Below are positions 51,801 to 64,000 of a stretch of DNA of 64,000 nucleotides, piece after piece. A model generated the notes under the pieces. It saw only the letters and a program-made list of their open reading frames with translations. It ran no database searches and had not been told where the DNA came from. The position numbers and the translations under genes were made by a program. This DNA is from Onchocerca volvulus (taxonomy: Eukaryota; Nematoda; Chromadorea; Rhabditida; Onchocercidae), in assembly GCA_000499405.2 (NCBI GenBank), contig HG738138.1:20065753-20129752 (forward strand), in the 5' to 3' direction. Numbering within the stretch: position 1 is the first letter of the stretch; the number at the start of each line of letters is the position of its first letter.

Positions 51801-54800
51801 AGCATTTTTTACGTTTCAGGTACTGTTCCAACCAATACAGTCCATTTATAGAAATAGTGCTCGACTATCAAGTAGGTAATCTTAAAAAATATCCTATCCA
51901 AGTAAAAAGTTAATAAAAATAATGGAATAAGCACACAAATTTTATACGAGAATAACGCTTCGCTTAGTCTTCTTCAACAATTCCAAATAAATCTGGAACT
52001 GTAATTATAATTAAATTTCAAATCCTTTAATCATTAAAGGTATGCATAAAGAAAAAAAAAGATGTAATATAAAAAAACAAGCCGCTGATGAAATAAATGG
52101 CAACTAGGAGGAAAATGAAAAGACGACTCAGCGAAAAAATTTATAAAAATATATGTACATAATATGGATTTGTTGACAACTGAGTGATACAATCGCACCA
52201 ATTTTATCTCTCTGTGAATCAGATTTCTGCGTGAATGTGATAAAGAGTAAGAATCATAACTATCAGAATGAGCATTCTAGAAATAAAATCTTCCTATCCA
52301 TATCAAGAAATTGCAAACTACAAAAAACGAAATTAAAAAACTTTCAAAAGATACGAAAAATCAAAATACGACTTCCTGACTTAAATTTCTCGAATAAAAA
52401 TTATTAAACTTATAAGCTACTGCTAAAATGCATAAGCCACAATGAAAAAACGTTTTTACGAGAGGAATTCGAATACATCTTGAAATCACGCTTCAATTGA
52501 TAATCAATCTGCGCGATCAAAAATTAAATTATTCGAAAAAATCAAAAATTAAATCATTTCGAATAACACTGCAAACAAGAATATGATCGCTTATAAAATG
52601 AATAGGACAAAAATGGAATTTTTTACCAGAACTCGAAAAGAAAAACTAGATATATGAAAGTTTTTGGAGCATTCTTTTAATCACAACAAGTTTCATTTCT
52701 CTCTTTTTACTCATCCAAAATGGAAACAACAGAAACTATCATAAAAAGCTCCTTCTGTAATTCCCTTAGTCAGAAAAGATGTTAAATTAGGTTGTCACTA
52801 TTGAATCATCTGTAAATATTCTCGTAAAAGTTATATGTAAATGTCCTCTCACAAACGAAAGCAGCCATTCCTCAACTTCAGTGAATTCAAGCTTATTTAT
52901 AGACAGTTATGTATTTGTTTTACACTTTTTCTTATTTCTTTAGTATCAAAGTCACCATAGTCAATATAAAATTCGAATAAACTGAATGGGACTACTGAAG
53001 AGAAAGAAAACGGATATCACAACAACTATATCTTAGTAAAACAATCAAACAAATTTCCGGAAGTCTCGAGTATTTCACAACAGCAACGTGTAAAAGCCAT
53101 CAAAAAAAAAGAAATTCCTGAAACAAGTTAATTATTATGAATCATTTATAACACTACGGCGGGTGTACTGTACCTCGCAATCACAGGATTTCATTATCAA
53201 CCTTGGCAGCATCACTGCCTTCAAAAATTTCTTGTAAAACTACCAACTAATTTCGGGAACAGTTTGTAAATATAGAATTATGTAGAAAAGTCAGCTGCCC
53301 GTTCGAAAAGCTTCACTTGTAGAACGCCCAACATTGGCAATGAAAAAGGCAGGTTTATATCTTTAGAAAGGTCAGCGGACAACCAAAAGAGATTGTTGTT
53401 CGCAGTTCTGAGAATGACGAAAAAACATATGCTCAAAGAAGAAACGAACAATTACGCGTTTTCATTGATCACAAAGATCGCAAACATTCATGAATGGCGA
53501 AGCGTGCAATAGTTGCAATGGAAAATGCATAACAATTTCATCTATTTACCAAATTTGATGCACTCATTTACACGAGTTCACACTTTATCTTTCAAAACTT
53601 TTTTTATCCAAAACTAGGTATTTCTTTTATGTTCAATGTCTGCAGTAAATCTTATGTTCAACAGCATGATCGCAAAATGAAATTCTTTTTTTCGAGAAAT
53701 GTTTTTGCATAAAATAGTCAAAGAAAATCCCTGAACATTGGTAGAATAAGTTCCAAACATTAAATTATTAATAGATTTTATAGCAGATACCACAAAATAA
53801 ATAACTTTTCTTTTCGCAATGACGAATCCAATTTTTGAAAGATATAGAACTTGATGACAGACTAAATATTAATATTTTACATTTTCTTTGAAAGAACGAG
53901 AGCATGGAACGACGATTAGGATTCAAGTTCACATTATCTCCTAGATTCGAACTCATATGATCGGACAGGATTTTACCTATACACAAAGACTTCATTCAAT
54001 TTTTTAGTGATATGAAAAGCAAAGATGAAGAAAAATTTCCAATACTTATTTTTGAAATTCTCTCGAACAATACAGCAGAAAATCAACAAGGATAATTTGG
54101 TTCTATGTAACCAATGAAAAAAATAAAACATCAGAAAATATACTGTGTATTAAAAATGCATAATGTATCTCCGATACCTTGTTTTTGCATAACGTATCTT
54201 TTTTGAGAATTAAATGTTATATCAGCAGAAAAACAGAAGTTAAAAAAAAAAAAAAAGTATTTGAATAAATGAATGAATTGCAAAGTTAGTGTTCAAATAA
54301 TACATTAATTGTAAGATTTGAGAAAAAAAGAAATCGAAAAAAAAAAGGAATTTGAAAAAAATTGAAACTAGTTAACATCAAATTTTGGTCGAACTTTTTT
54401 TAAAATAAATTAGGACTTATCGGAACCGATTAAAACAGAAATTGGAAAGTTTAATGTCTTGCGTCAATCAAATGAACATGAAGACTGTTGAAGTTATTTA
54501 CGAAACTACTCTTCAACTAAACTTTCTCGCTAGTTCTTAATTTGCAATTTGAAATTACGGGTTACTAACAACAAAATTAATCCCAGCCCGCGTATGTATT
54601 TAATGAAATACTTAAGTGCAATTGAAATTATTCAGTTTCAAACAAAATAAAAATATCTACAACTTCTGCTGCATAATTTTGATCATCTAAAAACTTTACT
54701 GGAAGTATGAAAATAAAAAATCGAATACATATTAAAACTCCGCTTTATCTAATTATTACTAGGATAAAAAGAACAGAAAACAACAGCGTAAAAACAAAGA

Positions 54801-57083
54801 AAGGGATGTATAAGGTAAAACAAAAAACATTTGACAACCGCTGCCTTTTGAAAAATTTTAACGAATCACTAACCTGAATAAGGAACTCGTTGTACCATAA
54901 CACGATGCACTGGTCCAGAACCAAAATGCTATAAAGAGTAACGAAAATTATATGAAGACGAGAATATAGGTCAGTTCTATAGAGTTAAGAAAATAAAAAC
55001 AAAGAAATCTTAAAAATCGATCTTAATAATTTAGCAATTTAGATAATACATTACTTGCTGAGCTTGCTGATTTGTCCATTGAGGCTGTTGCATTTGTGCA
55101 TGGCATGAATATTGTTGTTGGGATGGACCCACTGCTGGAATTCGTGAAAGATATGGAGCACAAGGAGGTGAGGGGGGAACGTGATTTGACGGTCCCACAC
55201 CTGTTTTGATCAATATTAATTTTTTTAAAACTCCTAGAACTTACTACTCTATTTAGGAATAAAATACAACAAGAATTCATAACAATATGTGTTTTGCTTG
55301 AAATCTATGATAAATGCCATCACAACATTGGAAAACCTTTTTTTTTTTTCTTTTTTATAGCTATGGAAAAGACAAGATTATTTAACATAGAACTACCACT
55401 AAAAAAAATTGGGACCCAATACAATAATTTCCTAGTTAAAATTCCCTTTGTATTTTCTATTTTTACTTATTATCAAGAAAAAATATTAACAGTTAATACT
55501 AAGAAGGATGTGAATTCAGGTGAATCACAACATAAAAGATAAAAAAAATACCAACCTGCTGGACTTTGCAAATTTGCTTGATAATGAATAGGAGTTTGCG
55601 GTGGTTGCATATATGGAGAAGGAGAAGCATTTGAAGAAGGATGACTTATAAATGGCGAAGGTGGTGGATGCATACCACTTGGACTTCCCATTGGACTATG
55701 ATGCACTGCAACAGATTTATATTTCCTATCTATATAACTCATTAAATTGAAATTTATAATTGTTATACGACGAGAAATTTGTAGCGCTGAAATAACAAAA
55801 ATTTTTTAAAAATAACCTGGCAAACACATCCCTAGCGACTGCTGTTGTGCGGGAGTGCGTGTAGCATTCGGAGATAACAAAGCCGAATCACGCACTGTAC
55901 CTAAAAAGATGAAAGAAGGATGAAACACTAAACTGATTGGTTAATAATTTTAATATAAACGTTTGATTTCAGTTATTTCTTAGCAAAGAATATTTCTGAT
56001 AATTGGTGAAACAGCAGATTCTAATTTCACTGCCTGAAACATGTTTCAAAATGTATATCTAATATTATCTAAATTCTTCCGAATTTTACTCGGTAATCTG
56101 GGCGGCTGCATGATTGGTGTTAATGGAGAACTTGAATTAGTGGATGCTGAACGAATATTTGACGGTGACTGGGAAGGATCAGCAGGGGAAGACGTCCAGT
56201 ACTACAATATTCAAGATTAATGTAAAAAATTCATCTGTTTTGAAACGAATTGAATCATTTTGAAAAGAATGAATGAAAAGAAGCAGGAACTGAAGATTAT
56301 AAGAGTTTAAATTATGGCAAATTATATGATGAAAGAGCTTTTTACAAATCTTTAATTATTCTCAACGGAATCTGGCTCTATCCATTTAACACTAGCTTAT
56401 AAATAAAACTTACAGGTTGTTTGTAGGGAGATTCGACCTGTGTCTGACATGCTGTTTGCTTATCAACCACCATGTCCCTCAATCTAAAAATACTGATTGC
56501 CTTGACTGCAGTGAAACTCAAATACTATGGAATTACGAAACTGTGAAATATTATAAAAGCAATAAAGAGCATTCAACATCCAAACGCTTTTTTAACATTC
56601 AAACTCATCTCCGAAAAGAAAGCAAGCAAATGTCTGTAAGAACAATCAAAATGCCTATCATAAATAATATGCTTACATATAAATTAAAAACAAATTAATC
56701 AAAAAAGAAAAGACCTGTGCGGATCAAGATGTCCCAAAGGACTTGGAGCTTCATTTATAAATGACGAATTGTTGCTACCCGAAGCTGGTGTTGCTGCATT
56801 GCGCATTTCGATCATCTGCATTTAAATACTGAGCTTTTTAAAATTCTAATGGAGTATAAGTTTTATTTCTGCAACGGTGGTGGTTTTGTTCTTATATGCA
56901 CATAATCGTCTCAGTAAGACGAAACTCTTTGTAAATTAATGGAGTTAAATCATTCGAGATTTACTACACAATACAAATCAGAAGCTAGCACCTGAGAAAA
57001 AGAAAAAAACATACAGTTTCTGATTCTCGTGAAATATTCGCAACATCACTGTCGGAAGTACAAGATGTTGAGCCTTCCATCAT
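30822..57083 (-). CDS. pis-1: PTIP/PIS-1-like protein with four C-terminal BRCT domains
   Basis: Twenty-four exons join in phase to encode 1020 residues. Exons: 57015-57083, 56715-56815, 56414-56483, 56090-56201, 55817-55900, 55556-55705, 55055-55200, 54874-54928, 50926-51182, 50223-50298, 36148-36219, 35109-35321, 34672-34776, 34337-34548, 33846-33983, 33416-33537, 33068-33270, 32494-32602, 32264-32390, 31822-31990, 31579-31679, 31306-31434, 31096-31171, 30822-30988. Residues 1-503 are Pro/Gln/Ser-rich. BRCT domains lie at about 505-612 (KRGKRCVTLHWLNDVL), 622-715, 785-865 (VRFLGGATTEKVQECTHLV) and 895-1000, corresponding to PTIP BRCT3-6; the C-terminus has VYNVEIILTGILRQKLE. PTIP is a nuclear subunit of MLL3/4-type H3K4 methyltransferase complexes and acts in DNA damage responses. 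The N-terminal BRCT pair of vertebrate PTIP is not seen. AATAAA occurs at 30496-30501. Confidence 0.88.
36220..50222 (-). other. 14 kb intron of the PTIP-like gene
   Basis: Apart from the alternative first exon at 43820-44054, no exon, RNA gene or transposon domain was recognised on either strand. The many short ORFs lack splice sites in phase or any family resemblance. Purine-rich tracts occur at about 37620-37900 and 44520-45070. Confidence 0.6.
43820..44054 (-). CDS. pis-1: Alternative first exon of the PTIP-like gene
   Basis: Inside the 14 kb intron is an exon starting MIGLSQPNREIG and ending MMSKIQ, with a strong donor (A, then GTAAGT). Its end phase matches the next exon at 36219, giving a 725-residue protein that keeps all four BRCT domains but replaces the first 373 residues. 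A TAA four codons upstream of the ATG closes the frame, and no acceptor in the phase left by exon 10 was found, so it reads as a start exon driven by an internal promoter. The 78 residues are acidic and Ser-rich with no domain recognised. The overlapping ORF at 44051-44350 has no splice support. Confidence 0.55.
51183..54873 (-). other. 3.7 kb intron of the PTIP-like gene
   Basis: Between exons 8 and 9. AT-rich, with several A-runs near 54240-54360. No coding or RNA feature was recognised. Confidence 0.6.
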
Positions 57084-57088
57084 TCAGT

Positions 57089-57090
57089 CT
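57089..57090 (-). promoter_or_regulatory. Likely spliced-leader acceptor of the PTIP-like gene
   Basis: TATTTTCTAG immediately precedes exon 1, leaving a 5-base leader before the ATG at 57081-57083. So short a leader is typical of nematode trans-splicing. A normal intron with an undetected upstream exon is the alternative. Confidence 0.55.
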
Positions 57091-57093
57091 AGA

Positions 57094-58501
57094 AAATAAT
57101 ATTGTAGTGAAATAACTCTATCCAAAGTTACTATGACATCTTATGTTTGCAAAATTATTGGTCCTTTGATCCACAAGCAAGTTTCAGTGTCTTAATTCAC
57201 ATATCTTGTTCGAACAATTATTTATCTTCTTCGTAACACTATCAACGATTAACAGAAAACATACTTGCTTACATATTAATAAATTATTCGATCACTTGTA
57301 AATGTGCTTTCCCAAACTTCTCAATTGATGATCATACCTAAACAAATACACATAGAACCACAATGAACTAAAACCGAATACTAATTTGCACGAATTTATC
57401 CTACAACATAATTTAAAAAAATCTTCGACTTTTTCATGAAAAAGTATCATTCACTAATCTTTCCAGTCACTTTAAGATTTGGTGTAAAAAACGGAGAATG
57501 AAAAGCTTGATGTTAAGATGCTAAACGATTATCATGAAAAAGTCCATATGGACGGTACTTATATTGACTGCTTCGCTTCATTTGTTTAATACCATATCTG
57601 ATAGCCTGTTTTAGCCACTATTTGTGAGCAAGCAAGTAAAGTATACATAAATATAATCCACAAACTTTCTGAAGGTCTCATTTTCTTGTTGCTTACTGCT
57701 CCGTACAGCACTTTCCTACTCATGTCTTTAGCATTATCTGAGGGGACAAAAATAATTCTAAAGCTTTGGGTGATAAATAATCTTAGTTTTCTCTGATAAC
57801 ATTTCATTCCAGGTAATACCAAAGAATTAATGTTTCGAGCAAACTAGTGATCTTCACAAACACCTCAAACAACAAAACCCCAAGCTGAGAGGGAACTCCT
57901 AGAATGACAAGCACCAGTTCCACAATCTTACCTCCAAGAGCTACCATCGAAGCAGAAACCATAAAGCACAACAAAAATCTCCTCTTCCCGATAATTCATT
58001 TTCACAGCAATCGATGAGCCTTATATTTGCATAAGAAGCAATCGTTGCAGTGTTATATTGCAATGTTGCAGCGTTTGGATCTAGCTATGTGTTGAAAGGA
58101 TGAAGAGGTGAATAGCGTGGGAGTGAGTGGACTGGTCGTTATTCATCTGAATCCTTTTTCCTGATCTTAGACAGTATGATACAGCGAATATTATGTTCTG
58201 AGAATGCATCCACATGCTGTAAAATTCTGTCTAAATTTTTCCTTATTAGTGGCGGTACGTCAAGATAGATACTGATGCATAAGCAAGCCGAGATGACACT
58301 ATTGCAAATGTGATACAGTTAGGGCTTTCGTTATCTATAATCCGTAAATAGGTCTAATGATCATATTGTAAGCATTTTTTTCAATGCTGCTTCCAATCTT
58401 GTGTACCTTACGGTTATCACTCTATCACGAGAGAGGTATATTCAATGGCTGGATAACCTACTATTTTTTGGATTACTAAGTTCACATGAGAGTGAATATT
58501 A
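57094..58501. other. Upstream region of the PTIP-like gene
   Basis: No coding, RNA or repeat feature was recognised. It should include the promoter, but no motif was identified. Confidence 0.5.
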
Positions 58502-58750
58502 TTAATACTGTCGCTGTCTTTTAGATTTGAAACCACCATTAATAGCAAACATCAAATTATAGAATTCCCGACTCAACTGAACGACATATTTGCACAATAA
58601 TCTACAAAATGAGAATGAATAAAATGAATTCCTTCCAAAGTTCGATGGACCCATCCATTGCGTCAAGGTATTATTAGATCCAGAATTTGTGTTATTCTGA
58701 TTAAATAGCTGCATGTTTTGAAAACTGAAATTGAAACGAAATGGAAGCAA
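58502..58750 (-). other. Unexplained ORF with an Asn-rich segment
   Basis: An 82-codon frame whose middle reads FNQNNTNSGSNNTLTQWMG after an acceptor-like ATTTCAG at about 58722. The composition resembles low-complexity coding sequence, but no donor in a usable position was found. It lies 1.4 kb upstream of the PTIP-like gene on the same strand and could be a 5' exon of it or a remnant of something else. No family was recognised. Confidence 0.2.
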
Positions 58751-58959
58751 ATTTGTATAATTCTGTTGTGCAGTACAAGCTAGTTTATGTTATTGTTCCA
58801 AATTTGTTTCAGATTTGGTTAGAAAATATAATCACCTTCCACTTTAATATAAATAATGTTATGGATTTTGTTGCCCTGAAATCTGAATGATTTGATGTGA
58901 AACATGCAATTCAGATACATATTGTTAGACTGGAAAGTATATTTATAAATAATTGTCCC

Positions 58960-59330
58960 AGCCACGCGTTACCACAGCAATATCGTAGAATGCATGCAAA
59001 AATTGAAACAGAACGTTTGAATCAGACCAAGCTTCGCTCTAAAGAACACATTCAGTTGCGAGATGCAGTTGTACATGACATCAATGCAATAACGTTGGAA
59101 GACTAACGATTTAGCCCTCTTCATGTACAGCAGTCCATGTCATATGCATGAGCACGCTCAAGATGCAGTTTCGTATGTTCGCCATCATGTTCTGTGTGGG
59201 CTTGTTCATTACATTCACATGCAATCCAACTTGGGACGATATACAACTCTTCCTGTTGTTTATCATCCCAACTGGATCTTTTCCAGTTAACTAGACTGAT
59301 CCACAACAATGCATGTATATAAAAATTAGC
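58960..59330 (+). mobile_element. Second Helitron fragment
   Basis: Plus-strand remnants of the same Helitron protein region: 58964-59106 contains MHAKIETERLNQTKLRSKEH and LRDAVVHDINA. From 59140 onward, in shifting frames, come MHEHAQDAV and LFITFTCNPTWDDIQLF. The pieces correspond to a part that is poorly preserved in the copy at 26.6-28.6 kb. Stops and frameshifts make it inactive. Confidence 0.75.
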
Positions 59331-59432
59331 GCCTTGCAACGTTGTGTCAAAATTTCACAGCAATCGGTGAAGAACTTTCGAAGATTTAAGATCTTGAGCA
59401 AAGGAACATTTAAATTTTTATTCATATAAATG
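59331..59432 (+). repeat. Dispersed repeat near the second Helitron fragment
   Basis: Copy with GCGCCTTGCAACGTTGTGTC and an end at TTTTTATTCATATAAATG. It follows the Helitron fragment on the same strand, opposite to the arrangement at 26.6-29.8 kb. Confidence 0.6.
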
Positions 59433-61903
<2,471 letters not shown>

Positions 61904-62184
61904 CAGATCTTGAAAATGTTTAGTTATTTAGTGTGGCAGAATTTATCAGATGTAACCTACATTGGTTTTCCTCAATATACTCAAATCGTTTGTTCCTGAT
62001 GAACATGCCCGTTCTATTTCATTTTTCCAATTTGGAGCTACTGCAGTTCTCGTATCCCCTTGGATATGGAATTAGTAGTTTCTGAAGTACATATAAATAT
62101 TAGACCAATAATTTTTTTTATTTCAAATGTGCATTATCATCTCCATACTTTTCTCATTTTACTATTTTTTGAAAATTACTGTTT

Positions 62185-62187
62185 CAG
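62185..62187 (+). promoter_or_regulatory. Likely spliced-leader acceptor of cornichon
   Basis: CTGTTTCAG just before the 38-base leader of cornichon; no upstream exon was recognised. Confidence 0.5.
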
Positions 62188-62225
62188 ATTTTCGGAATTT
62201 GAAAGTTGGCGACCAGTTGCTCATT

Positions 62226-63525
62226 ATGGCTTTTACATTTGCTGCATTTTGTTATCTTTTTTCCCTATTCGCGGTGGCATTTTGCATTTTTTTTGCCATA
62301 TTCACAGTAAGTTTAATTATAATATTTTCGAGACTGATAGAATTTACACATAATTTTAGTACATAATCTTGTAAATATCACTAATCATAAATGGTACAAA
62401 AAAAAAATTATAAATATCTATGCCTGTTTCGTCTCTCTTACTTTTCTGAATCATCATGTGTTATAATTATTACAGGAATATTTTAACAGGAGTACATCAA
62501 AACTGTTTTTTGAATTTCGTAGAAGTTTTTAACACAAACGAAAACTTGTAAAAACAAATTTGATAAAGCATGTTTCCCGCATTTCCTACATTTTATCCCT
62601 TTTCATTCTTGGCTTCAATAGAAGAATCAAATTTTAACAACTGCCTCAACATTATTTGTGACCATCTAGAAACAAATATGTAATAGAGTATCAAGATATC
62701 AAGATGAATGCAATGCAACAAAGGGAATAAGAGTGTTTTTTCGAGTTAAGGGCATTGCATTTTGTTCTTATTTCAGGTTATCTGTATTGATGAGTTAAAG
62801 ACAGACTACAAAAATCCAATAGAACAGTGCAATAGTTTGAATCAGGTCTGCTTTATTTTTTTGTGTTTAAAGAGTTATTAGTAGCACTAATGCTATTGGA
62901 AAGCTGAATTAAGTTGAACGGTACTGTTGATGAGTTCTTGGGATTGTTTAGCTAAATCCATTAAGGATTATCATTCAAATTGTTAATGTCAACTTTAAAA
63001 AAATTTTCTGTGCTATTCATATGCAATGTATTATTTCTATTCTGTTTTTTTGAAGTGTATCTACTTCAGTCCTTAATGAATTTTTTTTAGTTGGTTTTAC
63101 CAGAGTATTTGCTTCACTTTATCCTTACATTTCTTTTCGTCTTATCGTTTCAACTTGGCGGACTTTGTTGGAACATACCCCTTATTGCATATCATATTCA
63201 TAGGTATTTAATTCTTCTATTCTACTATTAGTTTTCTGTTTTTTTATGCTGACTTGTATGCATGAATTATAAAGAGAAAAAAAAATCATGTTTTTTCAGA
63301 TTAATCTTAATTCTATCAATATAGACTTTTCAAACATATTTTTTTCTTAGATATATTCAACGTCCCATCATGACTGGACCAGGAATATATGATCCGACCA
63401 CGATTCTAAACAAGGATGAACTTCAAAAAGCACTTAGAGAAGGCTGGATAAAGCTTGGATTCTATCTCATATCTTTTTTTTATTATTTGTACTCTATGAT
63501 ATATACTATGGTTACTTCCTCTTGA
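62226..63525 (+). CDS. cni-1: Cornichon homolog
   Basis: Four exons (62226-62306, 62777-62845, 63091-63203, 63351-63525) encode 145 residues, the usual length for cornichon, a membrane cargo receptor for ER-to-Golgi export that also escorts AMPA-type glutamate receptors. It starts MAFTFAAFCYLFSLF and has the family signature DELKTDYKNPIEQCNSLNQ after the first membrane segment, RPIMTGPGIYDPTT after the next hydrophobic block, and EGWIKLGFYLISFFYYLYSM near the C-terminus. Hydrophobic segments lie at about residues 5-27, 55-85 and 120-143. The leader exon begins at 62188 after GTTTCAG, 38 bases before the ATG, fitting trans-splicing. An AATAAA is at 63937-63942. Confidence 0.95.
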
Positions 63526-63936
63526 AGAGCATCTGCTATGAAAAGATGGAGTTTATTCTTGATATAAATAACAAGTGAAAGTATAGTTATATATCTTGTT
63601 TTCAGCAACTATGGATTGTAAGTTTTTAAAACTATGGAATATTTTTGAATGTTAAATTTTACACTTGTATGCTTGTATGAAATTGAAATGTGATGGATTA
63701 AATATGAAACATGCATTTAAAAAAAAAAAAAAAAAAACCCGGCTGTTGCGACGAGATTTCTGAAAATTGTGCTTCTCGTTACCCCATTGTATTGATTTTT
63801 CTAGTTCACGAAATTTATTAGGACGCAAATGACAAATGTATCGCATTTTTTGCATATTTAACTAGTTATAAAAGCTTGTTATGCGATCTCTTTACTTATT
63901 TCGATTACAGTTTTCATTGTTTGTTTGTCAAGTTTA

Positions 63937-63942
63937 AATAAA
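63937..63942 (+). terminator. Polyadenylation signal of cornichon
   Basis: AATAAA 412 bases after the stop codon; no closer canonical signal was noticed. Confidence 0.4.
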
Positions 63943-64000
63943 CAAATTGTTAAATGTTCAGTTCTCCAAACATCGAAAATTAATTATGTATCTTTGGGTT

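Noticed and set aside
58502..58600. Weak likeness of LSREFYNL to a ryanodine-receptor membrane segment
   Set aside because: Only a few residues agree, the surroundings do not, and no other receptor exon is nearby.

Overview
The window is AT-rich eukaryotic DNA with many short exons, GT-AG introns, homopolymer runs and very short leaders that begin at splice acceptors. The recognisable genes (a G-protein beta-5 subunit of the gpb-2 type, METTL17, a PTIP/PIS-1-like BRCT protein, cornichon) together with acceptors placed 5 to 50 bases before start codons fit a nematode using spliced-leader trans-splicing. I infer a clade III (spirurid or filarial) worm, but the species cannot be fixed from the sequence.

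Positions 1-25061 form one very large inverted repeat. The left arm (1-11308) and right arm (13629-25061) are almost base-for-base reverse complements around a 2.3 kb unique spacer. Only two base differences were found away from the inner junction, plus one at it. A single N at 9394 stands where the right arm has 126 bp including a TA microsatellite. Each arm carries, from outside inward, a degraded G-protein alpha gene, a complete METTL17 gene, and the 3' exons of gpb-2. Only the left copy of gpb-2 is complete, because its first six exons and the start of exon 7 lie in the spacer. The right copy is cut inside exon 7. The arm begins at base 1, so it may continue outside the window. The structure may be real or an assembly product.

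From 25.1 to 30.8 kb lie a possible end of an unknown gene, a decayed Helitron (replication-initiator part on the minus strand) and a cluster of a dispersed repeat of about 110 bp. That repeat also occurs in the palindrome arms and near 59.4 kb.

From 57.1 down to 30.8 kb, on the minus strand, is one gene of 24 exons that splice in phase into a 1020-residue PTIP/PIS-1-like protein: a Pro/Gln/Ser-rich N-terminal half and four C-terminal BRCT domains. Its 14 kb intron holds an exon with its own ATG that is in phase with the next exon, which suggests an internal-promoter isoform of 725 residues.

From 58.5 to 64 kb are an unexplained Asn-rich ORF, a second Helitron fragment, a pair of long T-tracts, and a complete four-exon cornichon gene on the plus strand. 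No operon, tRNA, rRNA or CRISPR array was seen. The genes share no evident pathway, except that gpb-2 and the G-alpha remnant belong to the same broad signalling system.
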